DNA of 64,000 nucleotides from Mollicutes bacterium (GCA_004552445.1 SFOJ01000001.1:1-64000); one strand, 5' to 3'. Numbered from the stretch's first letter, positions 54,192 to 63,744 are shown. Notes: generated by a model not told the origin, from the sequence alone. Program-made: numbers and translations.

Positions 54192-54734
54192 ATGATAGAC
54201 GAAAATGAAATTAAAAATAAGATGAATAAGGTTATAGAGAACTTAGAGAGTAGATATACTACTATTAGGGCTGGAAGAGCTAATCCAAATATTTTGCATG
54301 GTGTTATGGTTGATTATTATGGTACTCCAACACCAATACAATCATTAGCTACTATTTCTATTCCAGAAGCTCGTGTTCTTTCTATTAAACCATTTGATAA
54401 ATCATCTTTAAAGAACATAGAAAAAGCTATTTATGAAGCTAATTTAGGTATAGCTCCAACTAATAATGGAGAAGTAATTATGCTTACAGTACCTGAATTA
54501 ACTGGAGAAACTAGACGTAACTATGTTAAGCAAGCATCAGCTATGGCTGAAGAGGCTAAAGTTGCTCTTAGAAATATAAGACAAGATGAAAATAATAAAA
54601 TAAAAAAAGATGAAGAATTAAGAGAAGATGAAAGAGATATGTGTCTTGATATAGTTCAAGAAATGATTGAAAAATTCAATAAAATAGTTGATGAAAAATT
54701 TAAAGAAAAAGAAATTGAACTTACTAGTATTTAG
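54192..54734 (+). CDS. frr: Ribosome recycling factor
   Basis: A 180-residue RRF with the typical L-shaped fold sequence: ESRYTTIRAGRANPNIL (about residue 16), DYYGTPTPIQSLATIS, KPFDKSSLKNIEKAI, and the C-terminal helix QEMIEKFNKIVDEKFKEKE. It splits post-termination ribosomes with EF-G. GGAGG precedes the ATG. pyrH, its usual upstream neighbour, is not present here. Confidence 0.96.
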   Translation: MIDENEIKNKMNKVIENLESRYTTIRAGRANPNILHGVMVDYYGTPTPIQSLATISIPEARVLSIKPFDKSSLKNIEKAIYEANLGIAPTNNGEVIMLTVPELTGETRRNYVKQASAMAEEAKVALRNIRQDENNKIKKDEELREDERDMCLDIVQEMIEKFNKIVDEKFKEKEIELTSI

Positions 54735-54745
54735 TAAGTTTTTTT
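54718..54745 (+). terminator. Terminator after frr
   Basis: AACTTACTA-GTATT-TAGTAAGTT hairpin followed by T's, across the stop codon. Confidence 0.9.
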
Positions 54746-54787
54746 GTTATAATTGTTTTGATAATAGAGAGTAGGTGGACTTAAGAT

Positions 54788-56194
54788 ATGTATTCTAATG
54801 AAAAAGTTAAACCATCTTGCGATAAGTTTACTGCGTATTTAAAAAAACATATTAAGGAATTAAAAACACAACTTGAGGATTATGAAAAAAAAGCTAATTA
54901 TAGTGAAGTTATTAGCGAACTTAGAAATAATCCTAATTTAGATATGGTATTAAAAGAAAGAATTTTTTTAATATCTTTAAATCCATCTTTTGATTCTCAA
55001 TTTAAATTAATAGATTTTTTTGTTATGAGAAATGCTAGTAATGCACCACAAGTGGCAGAAACAATCAGAGCAATTTTAGAATCTGATGAAGTTAAAAATT
55101 TTGATAGTAAGGTATCTAGTTCATTTAATGTTTCTGCGATAAAAGAAGAACTTGAACAATATACTAGTCTATTAAATGGTGTTAATTTAGATATTGATTT
55201 TTTAGTTAGTGTTCTTGATAAAAGTACATTAAGTGAAGAAGAAAAATTAGATGTTTTATCTAAGAATGCATTTGATAGAATTCCTGTTCAAAAATTGGAT
55301 GAAAGTTTAAAAGAAGAAAAAGATAAAGCTATTGAAGATGAGATGGTTAAGAAAGTTAATGAATCTACTTTAGAAGAAATGGTTGATATTACTAAGTTAA
55401 ATGATAGATTTATGATTAGTATGCCAGTAATTGAAGATATTAAACAAAGATATCGTTATTTAATTAAAAATAAAACAGAAAAACAGTTAAATTATGGTAA
55501 TTCTATGCTTAAATTATTTGATTTAGGAGAGTTATCTTTAGAAGAAACTATAAATTATTCAAATGAGATAGTTATGTCTTTATATTTGCAAATAATAAGC
55601 TATTCTGATGAAATAAATGGTTTAATTGAAAAAGCTAGTGATGGTAAACTTCCAATTGAAGATTATCAATATTTAGAATTATGTATAACTGAAGAAGAAA
55701 ATTATATTATGCAGTTTTGTAGTCTTGTTAAAGGAAAAGAAGTTGAAAAGAAACAAGAAGAAAGTAAAACTGATGAAGATAAAAAACTGTTATTTTTAGC
55801 TGATGGAAGAGGTAAATGTTTGCTTGATTTTACAGGATTTAAAAGTACTGAGATTGAAACTTTATTTGATAAGTGTAGAAGAGGACTAAAAAGAAAAGAA
55901 TATAGATTAGGTCCTGGAACAAACTTTATTGTAAGTATGAATAATGTTTCTAAAACTGCTTGTTCATATGTATCTCTTTCAGATCAATTTAATTTAGTTA
56001 TAGATGTTTCACATATAGCTCAAGCTCATGATAGAGCTATTGGAATAGCTACTAAGAATCAAGCTGTTATTAATGATTATATAGAACTTGTTAGTAAAAA
56101 TCCTGATGAAGTATATAGTGAACAAGAAGAAATAAGAAAAAAAATTGAAGAAAAATTAAATATACCAATGGAAGGAGATAAAGTATCATTATGA
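54788..56194 (+). CDS. Unrecognised helical protein, first gene of a four-gene operon
   Basis: A 468-residue soluble protein, largely helical in the first 340 residues, with several Lys/Glu-rich stretches. The last 120 residues are a compact domain with FLADGRGKCLLDFTGFKSTEIETLFDKC and later LGPGTNFIVSMNN, ending in a charged helix. I know no family. It overlaps the next gene by four bases. A promoter-like region follows the frr terminator. The operon continues to 58532. Confidence 0.65.
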   Translation: MYSNEKVKPSCDKFTAYLKKHIKELKTQLEDYEKKANYSEVISELRNNPNLDMVLKERIFLISLNPSFDSQFKLIDFFVMRNASNAPQVAETIRAILESDEVKNFDSKVSSSFNVSAIKEELEQYTSLLNGVNLDIDFLVSVLDKSTLSEEEKLDVLSKNAFDRIPVQKLDESLKEEKDKAIEDEMVKKVNESTLEEMVDITKLNDRFMISMPVIEDIKQRYRYLIKNKTEKQLNYGNSMLKLFDLGELSLEETINYSNEIVMSLYLQIISYSDEINGLIEKASDGKLPIEDYQYLELCITEEENYIMQFCSLVKGKEVEKKQEESKTDEDKKLLFLADGRGKCLLDFTGFKSTEIETLFDKCRRGLKRKEYRLGPGTNFIVSMNNVSKTACSYVSLSDQFNLVIDVSHIAQAHDRAIGIATKNQAVINDYIELVSKNPDEVYSEQEEIRKKIEEKLNIPMEGDKVSL

Positions 56195-56391
56195 AAATAG
56201 AAAATAGCGATGATTTTTTCTATAGTATTAGAAATGATTGCTTAAAGTTAATTTATAAAAAGAATGTTGATTTAGATTTATTATCTTTTGAAGTTGGTTG
56301 TAATACTGATACATTAATCAAGTTGTTTGATAAAAAGAATGATAACTTACTTATATACTTTAGGATATATAATACTTTAGTGGAATGGTAG
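56191..56391 (+). CDS. Small helical protein, possibly HTH-like
   Basis: A 66-residue peptide. LDLLSFEVGCNTDTLIKLFDKK could be a helix-turn-helix (the SFEVGCNTDTL turn), but the match is weak. The ATG overlaps the previous stop (ATGA), and the next gene starts seven bases after its end. It belongs to the operon 54788-58532. Confidence 0.55.
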   Translation: MKIENSDDFFYSIRNDCLKLIYKKNVDLDLLSFEVGCNTDTLIKLFDKKNDNLLIYFRIYNTLVEW

Positions 56392-56398
56392 GTGTAAT

Positions 56399-58258
56399 AT
56401 GACTTTAGAGGAAATAATAAGTTTAAAACTAAAAAGTTTATATGTTGAAATAGAAAGATTACGTAATAATTCACTAAAGTTAGATGAAGAAACTGAAAAA
56501 TTAACTATGATTTTGTTAGAAAGTGAAGAGTTTATACATACTATGTCAGAAGACTGGGCTAATATTGGTAAATTAGATGTTGATAAAATGACAGATTATC
56601 TTATTAAATATGGTTCATTTGCTTATGATAAAAAAGAAGTTAAAGAAACTTTTAGAATTATAAATGTTGTTTATGAAGCAATAGAAGCAGGAATCGATAC
56701 AACTCTTACTGATTCTCAAAAAGCATTTATAGAGGGTTATTTAGGCAATTTAATACAAATGATAAAGAGTTTAAATGAAAGTATTAACACTAAAGACTTT
56801 GAATCTATTGAAAATAAAAATAAAATAAATATATATAATGAATTTGCTTTAGGACTTGAAAATTTATGTGAAAAAGTGAGTGATCCACTTAACGAAGAAA
56901 TACTTAATGAAAGTGATTTTCAAGCGTTTTATAGTATAATTGAAGATGACAGTATATCTAGTGAAGTAAAAAAACAAGGCATTATTAAATTTATTAAATA
57001 TAATTCTGATAGACTTAGTAATACTCCAAAAACTATATCTAAAATTAGTATTGATGATATAAAAGATTTATTTGCATCTTATGGATTTAATAGTAAGAAA
57101 GATATGGATTTTATTTCTAGAAATAAAAAAGAATTAGAATCTAGATGTGAACTTCAAAATATTAATAGTATTTTGAGTTTTATGAAAGATAATAAAATTC
57201 TTCGTAAATTTTCATTAGGTTCTATATTATCTATATGTGTCGCTGGTACAGTAGAAACTGTATCACAAACTTATAAAAAGTTAGAGTCTGAAGGTAAATT
57301 AAGTGATTTATATTTTCAAACTCCTGGTGTTTGGGTAAATAATCCTGTGAAAAAGAAATCTCAAAAGCGTAGAGGTACACCAGGGCCTAAAGAAAATCCT
57401 CGTTCATTATATTATGCAGCTCGTAAAATTTCTCTTGAAGATATAGAATTAAATGAAAAATTCTTAAAAGATAAAGGATTTGATATTAGCGCTACTGAAT
57501 CAGATAAAGTAGTAAAATTACTTACTACTCCAAACTATAGAGTAGTGGAAAACTATGATATATGTAGAAGATATGGTTTATATGATGGAAGTGTCAAAAA
57601 TCAAGCATTAACTCCTTTATATGGATGCAATATTGAAGATAGATTAGATAATTTAATTGAAATTGGATTATTAAATGGTAAGAATATTTCTTTAGATTTC
57701 TTTAGTAGTTATGCTAAGAGATATCCATCAGCTATAGTAACAATGGATCAAAATAATATAATGTTTATGTATTATTTAAGAAGTATATATAGCCAAAGAG
57801 AATATTATGAAAAAATATTTTCTAGATCAAGAGTTGGTATGTTAACTAAAGAAAATATTCCTAAATTTAGTAGTCATAGTAAAATGCAACAATTTATAGA
57901 TGATAATTTTGTATCTTTAGATAGAATACCTAATAGTGAATCATATGATAGTATTATTCATGAAAGTGATACTGATGGTTATGATGAAACTATTTTCCAC
58001 GAAAAAGAAATATTTGATTTAGAAAGACAATTTAGAGTACGTGATAATGATTATGTATATGTAATTGATGATATTGTTGTATCAAGACTTAAAGTTCTTA
58101 AAATATGTTCGATATTAAGAGATGCTGGTATTCCAATAACTGAGAATGAAATTATGTATGCTGTTACAAAAGGAATGTATTTAACTAAAAATGTATTTGA
58201 TAGAGTTGCTTCTAAAGTGGGGTACATAGAAGAGGAGAAAAAAGATGGATTACTTTAA
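56399..58258 (+). CDS. Unrecognised 619-residue helical protein
   Basis: A large soluble helical protein with no known catalytic motif. Several segments follow a loose pattern in which a helix with YGF or KGF is followed by a polar turn and another helix (LFASYGFNSKKDM, KFLKDKGFDISATES, IEIGLLNGKNIS), like helical repeat proteins. A basic patch SQKRRGTPGPKE near residue 320 may bind nucleic acid or anionic surfaces. TAGGTG precedes the ATG. It overlaps the next gene by 14 bases. Confidence 0.65.
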   Translation: MTLEEIISLKLKSLYVEIERLRNNSLKLDEETEKLTMILLESEEFIHTMSEDWANIGKLDVDKMTDYLIKYGSFAYDKKEVKETFRIINVVYEAIEAGIDTTLTDSQKAFIEGYLGNLIQMIKSLNESINTKDFESIENKNKINIYNEFALGLENLCEKVSDPLNEEILNESDFQAFYSIIEDDSISSEVKKQGIIKFIKYNSDRLSNTPKTISKISIDDIKDLFASYGFNSKKDMDFISRNKKELESRCELQNINSILSFMKDNKILRKFSLGSILSICVAGTVETVSQTYKKLESEGKLSDLYFQTPGVWVNNPVKKKSQKRRGTPGPKENPRSLYYAARKISLEDIELNEKFLKDKGFDISATESDKVVKLLTTPNYRVVENYDICRRYGLYDGSVKNQALTPLYGCNIEDRLDNLIEIGLLNGKNISLDFFSSYAKRYPSAIVTMDQNNIMFMYYLRSIYSQREYYEKIFSRSRVGMLTKENIPKFSSHSKMQQFIDDNFVSLDRIPNSESYDSIIHESDTDGYDETIFHEKEIFDLERQFRVRDNDYVYVIDDIVVSRLKVLKICSILRDAGIPITENEIMYAVTKGMYLTKNVFDRVASKVGYIEEEKKDGLL

Positions 58259-58532
58259 AAAATATGGTTTGAATGAAGAAGATATTAATGAAATAGAAAA
58301 CTATATAGAAGATGATGATATTAATAATTATTATGTTAATGAGTTAGAAATAATTCAAATATTAGATTATTTAACTGAGATTGGACTTAATAATATAAAA
58401 GATATATTAAAATATAAAACAAATATATTTTATGAAAAATTAAATAATATAAAAAAGTCCTTTGAAGATAGAAAAGATGTGGTAAAACTTATTAATGAAG
58501 ATATTACTAATTTTGAATTAATAGGGTATTAA
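58245..58532 (+). CDS. Small acidic helical protein, last gene of the operon
   Basis: A 95-residue protein rich in Asn, Glu and Ile, predicted all helical, with GLNEEDINEIENYIEDDD near the start and a repeat-like GLNNIKDILKY. GAGGAG precedes the ATG within the end of the previous gene. No family recognised. The short GLN-E-D-I pattern recalls the helical turns of the 619-residue neighbour. Confidence 0.6.
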   Translation: MDYFKKYGLNEEDINEIENYIEDDDINNYYVNELEIIQILDYLTEIGLNNIKDILKYKTNIFYEKLNNIKKSFEDRKDVVKLINEDITNFELIGY

Positions 58533-58561
58533 ACTAATTTAGAAATAAATTAGTTTTTTTT
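58531..58561 (+). terminator. Terminator of the four-gene operon
   Basis: AAACTAATTTA-GAAA-TAAATTAGTTT hairpin with a long T run. Confidence 0.92.
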
Positions 58562-58623
58562 ATAAATTTGACATTTTATTCATAATATATTAAAATATAC
58601 GAAGTTTTATAGGAGGTGTATGA

Positions 58624-59079
58624 ATGAAAAGATATTTTAAACTAGAACTTGACAAATGTAACTTTTGGCAAAGTGAAGTAAAAGATGGATCTAAAGTATA
58701 TGTAAAAAAAGATTTTAAGAGAAGAGATGAACTACCACTTAATGAAGTCTTTTTTAGACAAGATATAGATGGAATGTTTACTGAAATTACTACTGGTAAA
58801 AAAATGAAGACTGCTGTTATAAATAATAAATTATTTATAGATGAACCTCAAGGAATTGATATAGTTGATGGTGCTTTTAGTTCTACATCTCCAAGAGAAA
58901 TTGCTTCATTTTTATCAGAAATCAGATCTAAAAAATTAGGTCAAGAATATATAAATATACTTAATGATTTTTTTGTCAATAGTCCATTATGTGAAAGAGC
59001 ATCTTTCTTAAAAGAAGAAAGAAAAAAAGAAAATTCTTTGTTAAGAAAATTAGTATCTAAGTTTCATAAAGAAAATTAA
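58624..59079 (+). CDS. Unrecognised 151-residue protein
   Basis: A soluble, charged protein: strand-rich first two thirds (KRYFKLELDKCNFWQ, KTAVINNKLFIDEPQGIDIV) and a basic helical C-terminus. No membrane segment or motif known. AGGAGGTG precedes the ATG. It forms its own unit, between two terminators, next to the second prepilin-LRR gene. Confidence 0.6.
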   Translation: MKRYFKLELDKCNFWQSEVKDGSKVYVKKDFKRRDELPLNEVFFRQDIDGMFTEITTGKKMKTAVINNKLFIDEPQGIDIVDGAFSSTSPREIASFLSEIRSKKLGQEYINILNDFFVNSPLCERASFLKEERKKENSLLRKLVSKFHKEN

Positions 59080-59103
59080 ACTTCATATTTATGAAGTTTT
59101 TTT
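59078..59103 (+). terminator. Terminator before the second prepilin-LRR gene
   Basis: AAACTTCAT-ATTT-ATGAAGTTT stem followed by T's. Confidence 0.9.
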
Positions 59104-59105
59104 AA

Positions 59106-59133
59106 TTGATAAATATTATAAAAATGTTATACT
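59106..59133 (+). promoter_or_regulatory. Sigma-A promoter of the second prepilin-LRR gene
   Basis: TTGATA and TATACT with a 16-base spacer, 18 bases before the ATG at 59152. Confidence 0.65.
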
Positions 59134-59151
59134 TATTATAGTAGGTGAGTT

Positions 59152-60573
59152 ATGAAGAATAAAGATGGTTTTACATTAGTTGAGTTACTGGCAGTAATAG
59201 CAATACTTGCAATACTAGTAATTATTGCTCTTCCTAATGTAATTAGTATGTATAATAGAGCACAAAAGCAAACATTCTTAACTGAAGCTAAAAAAGTATA
59301 TAGTGAAGCAGAGAAGAAATATTTAACAAATGCAATAAGTGGTAAAAATACGAAAGTTATTAATTCAGAAGATAGTTCTAAACTAGATATGACAGGAAAG
59401 AAACTTCAATATTGTGTTATTTTAAATAATAATGGTAAAGTAACAGATATGAAAGTATCTAATGGAAAATGGGTAGCAAGTTTAAAAGGAAAAACTATTG
59501 AAGATTTAACAATAGATGATTTAGAAGATGGTAACTTAGATGATTATGAATGCGTAAGTGCAACTGATGAATCATGTTTTACTTATGAAGTAATTAATAA
59601 TGGCGAGGAATATGGGACACCTGCAATTACAATAGAGAATGTTACTAAATGTAAAAATTATTTGATGTCTGATAGTGTTGACGCTCCTGAAGATATAGCT
59701 ACGACTTTATGCAATGGTGATTTATATAAAACCGATGATGGTGCATATACAATTCAAGATATTGTTCTTAATGACTTTTTAACAAAGGATTACAAAAATA
59801 TGGGCTTAAGTTTAAATCATATTATGATTGAAAAAGTAGAAGTGGTAGATACCGCAAAGTGTAAAAATCATCTTCAATCTAAATTTGGTTTAGAGGAAAA
59901 TGAATCAACAACATTGTGTACTACAAATGAAAGTGTTATGGAAATAAACTTATTTCAGATTGTTTATAAAGGTTACATTTCTTTCCTAAGTTATGAAAAA
60001 GCTGGACTAAAAGTAACTTCAAGAAATTTAACTATACCGGCTATAATAACTGGGTATAATATTAATTGTGGTACTGATGTAGTGATTCCTTCAAAAATAA
60101 ATGGATATGATGTTATTGGTATAAATGATGATGCTTTTATAAATTGTAATATACCGATGAATTCTAAAATAAATAGTAGTGAATATAATGTAAGATTTTT
60201 AGATTATAAAATAAGTGATGAAAATATTATTAAAAAAACCGATGCGAGTTGTTTTTCCACATCATTATCTTCAGTTGTATTGCCAAAAGGTTTATTATAT
60301 ATAGGAAGTTATTCTTTTGCAGGAAATAATTTAAAATCTATAGTTTTTCCTGAAAGTATTGTTAGTATAGGTAATCATGCATTCGCTTATAATAAATTAA
60401 TTGAGCTTACTATTCCTTCTTCCGTAAGAACTATAGAGAATTATGCTTTTGCTCACAATAATCTTAGAGCTGTTACTTATAATGGAAATGAGTCTGATAT
60501 ATCATTTGGTTATTGTCCATATTATGGAAATTACAATTATTCTGGAGTGAGTAAAAATTGTGGACCTAGATAA
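59152..60573 (+). CDS. Type IV prepilin-like protein with C-terminal leucine-rich repeats (paralogue)
   Basis: A 473-residue paralogue of 40597. The prepilin signal is DGFTLVELLAVIAILAILVI (cleavage after Gly). The pilin-like domain to about residue 130 is nearly identical between the two. The middle Cys-containing repeats are similar but diverged, and the C-terminus has three to four LRR_5 units (VVLPKGLLYIGSYSFAGN, IVFPESIVSIGNHAFAYN, LTIPSSVRTIENYAFAHN) followed by a short cap. GTAGGTGA precedes the ATG. A terminator follows. Confidence 0.83.
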   Translation: MKNKDGFTLVELLAVIAILAILVIIALPNVISMYNRAQKQTFLTEAKKVYSEAEKKYLTNAISGKNTKVINSEDSSKLDMTGKKLQYCVILNNNGKVTDMKVSNGKWVASLKGKTIEDLTIDDLEDGNLDDYECVSATDESCFTYEVINNGEEYGTPAITIENVTKCKNYLMSDSVDAPEDIATTLCNGDLYKTDDGAYTIQDIVLNDFLTKDYKNMGLSLNHIMIEKVEVVDTAKCKNHLQSKFGLEENESTTLCTTNESVMEINLFQIVYKGYISFLSYEKAGLKVTSRNLTIPAIITGYNINCGTDVVIPSKINGYDVIGINDDAFINCNIPMNSKINSSEYNVRFLDYKISDENIIKKTDASCFSTSLSSVVLPKGLLYIGSYSFAGNNLKSIVFPESIVSIGNHAFAYNKLIELTIPSSVRTIENYAFAHNNLRAVTYNGNESDISFGYCPYYGNYNYSGVSKNCGPR

Positions 60574-60592
60574 AATTATTATTAAAAAATAG

Positions 60593-60622
60593 AAAAGATA
60601 TTAAAAATAATATCTTTTTATT
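60593..60622 (+). terminator. Terminator after the second prepilin-LRR gene
   Basis: AAAAGATATTA-AAAA-TAATATCTTTT stem, followed by TATTT. Confidence 0.82.
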
Positions 60623-60663
60623 TGAAATAATGATATAATCTTAATAGATTTTTGGAGGAACTT

Positions 60664-61074
60664 ATGAAATTAACAAGAACTGAAGCTAGAGAAAAGATTA
60701 TGGTTATCTTATATCAAATAGATTTTTATAAAAAAGAAAATATTGAATATAATTTAGAAGATGTTTTTCATGAAAATTTAGAGATGGATAATAAGTATGT
60801 TAAAGATATTGTAAATGGTGTTTTAGAAAATCAAGATAAGATAGATGAAACTATTAATAAATATTTAGATAATTGGGATTTAGATAGACTAGGTAAAACT
60901 GATAGAGCAATACTTAGATTATCTACTTATGAAATGATATATTATGATACTCCTAAAGTAGTTGTTATTAATGAGGCGGTTGAACTTGCTAAAAAGTATA
61001 GTGATGATAAAGTTGTTAAATTAATAAATGCTGTTTTAGATAAAGTTCGTGATAATGAGGAAGTAAATGAATAG
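60664..61074 (+). CDS. nusB: Transcription antitermination factor NusB
   Basis: A 136-residue helical NusB: LTRTEAREKIMVILYQIDF at the start, DKIDETINKYLDNWDLDRLGKTDRAILR in two pieces near residue 65-90, and VVINEAVELAKKYSDDKVVKLINAVLD at the end. It joins NusA/E/G in antitermination on rRNA operons. ATG 60664 follows GGAGG. It overlaps the xseA start by eight bases, the usual Firmicutes order. Confidence 0.94.
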   Translation: MKLTRTEAREKIMVILYQIDFYKKENIEYNLEDVFHENLEMDNKYVKDIVNGVLENQDKIDETINKYLDNWDLDRLGKTDRAILRLSTYEMIYYDTPKVVVINEAVELAKKYSDDKVVKLINAVLDKVRDNEEVNE

Positions 61075-62395
61075 AGAATATATTTCTATTAGTGACATTA
61101 ATAGAATTATTAAGTTTACTATTGATAATAATGAAAGTCTTCGAAGTGTATATATTAAGGGTGAAATAAGTAATCTTAAATTTCATAGTAGAGGACATTT
61201 ATATTTTTCACTTAAGGATGAAAATAGTAAGATAAATGCTGTTATGTTTAACTACAATAGATATCTTAATTTTGTTCCTAAAGATGGAGATTCTGTTTTA
61301 GTACATGGTAAAGTAAGTGTTTATGAAGCAACAGGTAGTTATCAAATATATGTTGATGATATGTTACAGGATGGTCTTGGAAATTTATATCAACTTTTTG
61401 AGGAACTTAAGAAGAAGTTATCTAGTGAAGGACTATTTAATACTGAACATAAAAAGAAGATTAATAGACTTCCACGTAAGATAGGTGTTATAACTGCACC
61501 TACTGGTGCTGCTGTTAGAGATGTAATATCTACAATTAATAAACGTTATCCTTTAGTGGAAATATATGTATTTCCAACTCTTGTTCAAGGAGAAGATGCT
61601 AGTAAGAATATAGTTCGTATGATTGAACTTGCGAATACTTATCCATTAGATACGATTATTCTTGGACGTGGTGGAGGTTCTATAGAGGATTTATGGGCTT
61701 TTAATGAAGAAATAGTTGCAAGAGCAATATATAAGTCTAAAATACCAATAATAAGTGGTGTAGGACATGAAATAGACTTTACAATAAGTGATTTTGTAGC
61801 AGACCTTAGAGCTCCAACTCCTACAGGTGCTGCGATACTTGCAACAAGTGATAAAGAAGATATACTTAAGTATTTAAAAACTACAAAAGAAAGAGTTAAT
61901 AATGCTATATTAAATAGGCTTTATTCTTATAATGAGTTAATTAAAAAATATAAAAGTAATTATATACTTAATAATCCAATGAGATTATATGATATTAAAG
62001 AACAAAAACTTGATATTTTATATGATAGAATAAATACTAATATAAGAATTAAGCTCGATAACAGTTATAAAATAATTGATAAATATAAAAGCAATTATAT
62101 ACTTAATAATCCAAGAGTACTATATGAAAATAAATTTGATAAATTGAGTAGTCTTAGTGCAGATATTAATTCTAGTATTAAAAGAATTATTGAAAATAAT
62201 GGTAAGAGACTTGATACATTAAAAATAAAGCTAGAACTTTTGAATCCTAAGAATGTACTTGATAAAGGATATTCAATATTATATAAAGATGGTAAAATAA
62301 TAAAAAATACTAAGGATATAGTTTTAGATGATAATTTAAATGTAATAATTAGTGATGGTAATATAGATGTAATAGTTAAAGGAGTAAATAAATGA
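61067..62395 (+). CDS. xseA: Exodeoxyribonuclease VII large subunit
   Basis: A 442-residue XseA. N-terminal OB fold (residues 1-100, with RGHLYFSLKDE), then the catalytic domain with GVITAPTGAAVRDV, LGRGGGSIEDLWAFN and SGVGHEIDFTISDFVADLRA, all conserved. The C-terminal helical region contains a repeat of about 45 residues (KYKSNYILNNP occurs twice), as is common for the coiled arm that binds XseB. It starts inside nusB and overlaps xseB by four bases. Confidence 0.96.
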   Translation: MNREYISISDINRIIKFTIDNNESLRSVYIKGEISNLKFHSRGHLYFSLKDENSKINAVMFNYNRYLNFVPKDGDSVLVHGKVSVYEATGSYQIYVDDMLQDGLGNLYQLFEELKKKLSSEGLFNTEHKKKINRLPRKIGVITAPTGAAVRDVISTINKRYPLVEIYVFPTLVQGEDASKNIVRMIELANTYPLDTIILGRGGGSIEDLWAFNEEIVARAIYKSKIPIISGVGHEIDFTISDFVADLRAPTPTGAAILATSDKEDILKYLKTTKERVNNAILNRLYSYNELIKKYKSNYILNNPMRLYDIKEQKLDILYDRINTNIRIKLDNSYKIIDKYKSNYILNNPRVLYENKFDKLSSLSADINSSIKRIIENNGKRLDTLKIKLELLNPKNVLDKGYSILYKDGKIIKNTKDIVLDDNLNVIISDGNIDVIVKGVNK

Positions 62396-62613
62396 AAGAA
62401 AAAACATTTGAACAATCTATAAAAGAATTGGAAAAAATTGTTAATGAACTTGAAAGTGGAGAACTTGATTTAGATAAGTCAATTACTAAATATACAGAAG
62501 CTATGAAATTAATAGAATTTTGTGAAACTAAACTTAATAATGCAACTGAAACTATTAATAAATTAGTTAATGAAAATGGTACTGAAACTAAGTTTGAAGT
62601 AGAAGAAAATTAG
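62392..62613 (+). CDS. xseB: Exodeoxyribonuclease VII small subunit
   Basis: A 73-residue helical XseB with the signature FEQSIKELEKIVNELESGEL and DLDKSITKYTEAMKL. Several copies wrap the arms of XseA. The ATG overlaps the xseA stop. Length is typical. Confidence 0.95.
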   Translation: MKEKTFEQSIKELEKIVNELESGELDLDKSITKYTEAMKLIEFCETKLNNATETINKLVNENGTETKFEVEEN

Positions 62614-62684
62614 TAATTATTTCCATAGAAATAAGTGGTTATATATTAAAAATATAAAAGTAAATAATAATAAAGAGGTGAAAT

Positions 62685-63662
62685 ATGAAAAAAGTATTAT
62701 TCACGTTCTTTGTTATTTTTTTATTTCCATTAGGAGTATTTGCATATTCTAAATATATTATTCCTGGAGGAGAAAGTATTGGAATTAAAATAAACACTGA
62801 AGGACTTGTAGTTGTTGGATTCTATAAAGTAGAAGATGAATATATAGCTAAGAATAACTTTAAAATTGGTGATAAGATAATTAATGTTAATGGTAAAAAT
62901 GTAAATACTATTGATGAATTAACTGATGCTGTGAGTAAAAGTGAAATGTCTTCTTTAAATGTTAAAGTTACTGTTAAAAGAAATGATAGAGAAGTGGATA
63001 CATATTTAAAACTTATTGTAAAAGATGGAATATATAAAACTGGACTTTATGTGAAAGATTCTTTAATTGGACTTGGAACTTTAAGTTATATAGATCCTGT
63101 AAGTAAAATATATGGTGCTTTAGGTCATGAAATAACTATGAATGAAACTGGCAATAAGGTCGATGTTAGAGATGGAAATATTCTTTATAGTAAGGTTATT
63201 GGTATAGATAAAAGTAGAAATGGTAAAGTTGGAAGTAAAAATGCTAATATAATTTTTGATAGAAAAATTGGTACTATACAAAAAAATACCAATAAAGGAA
63301 TATATGGTATATATATTGATAATTTGCCTAATAAAGAAACTTACCAAGTTGCTGATTTTTCTAATATTAAAAAGGGAGATGCATATATTTTAACGGTTAC
63401 TAAAGATAATAAAATTGAAAAATATAGTATTAATATATTAGATAAATATTCTAGTAAAAAAGATACACAAAAAGCATTTAGTTTTGAGATAACAGATAAA
63501 AATCTTTTAAATAAAACGGGTGGTATAGTTCAAGGAATGAGTGGCTCTCCAATAATTCAAGATGATAAAATAATAGGAGCTGTTACTAATGTACTTGTTG
63601 ATAATGTTACTCTAGGTTATGGTATATCTATTATAACTATGTTAGCTGAAGGAGAAAAATAA
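62685..63662 (+). CDS. spoIVB: Stage IV sporulation protein B (S55 serine peptidase)
   Basis: A 325-residue SpoIVB with signal-anchor, a PDZ domain (about residues 20-105, with FKIGDKIINVNGKNV), then the S55 peptidase: His 148 in ALGHEI and Ser 286 in GMSGSP. SpoIVB is secreted from the forespore and triggers the SpoIVFB signal for SigK activation. It is shorter than the Bacillus protein (426) because the N-terminus is reduced. AGAGGTGA precedes the ATG. The next gene is not spo0A, its usual partner. Confidence 0.93.
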   Translation: MKKVLFTFFVIFLFPLGVFAYSKYIIPGGESIGIKINTEGLVVVGFYKVEDEYIAKNNFKIGDKIINVNGKNVNTIDELTDAVSKSEMSSLNVKVTVKRNDREVDTYLKLIVKDGIYKTGLYVKDSLIGLGTLSYIDPVSKIYGALGHEITMNETGNKVDVRDGNILYSKVIGIDKSRNGKVGSKNANIIFDRKIGTIQKNTNKGIYGIYIDNLPNKETYQVADFSNIKKGDAYILTVTKDNKIEKYSINILDKYSSKKDTQKAFSFEITDKNLLNKTGGIVQGMSGSPIIQDDKIIGAVTNVLVDNVTLGYGISIITMLAEGEK

Positions 63663-63686
63663 ATATAAATTTTTCTTTATCATATA

Positions 63687-63716
63687 ATTAAATATACTTT
63701 TAAAAGTATATTTAAT
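63687..63716 (+). terminator. Palindrome after spoIVB (possible terminator)
   Basis: A perfect 30-base AT-rich palindrome (half-site ATTAAATATACTTTT) lies between spoIVB and the next gene. It is followed by TTGTTATAAT, which may hold the next -10 element. A strong T run is not present. Confidence 0.5.
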
Positions 63717-63744
63717 TTGTTATAATATTTTTTTCGAGGGTAAT

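Noticed and set aside
61948..62120. Internal repeat in xseA as a recent duplication
   Set aside because: Repeated L/N-P helical units are common in the XseA arm; not unusual enough.
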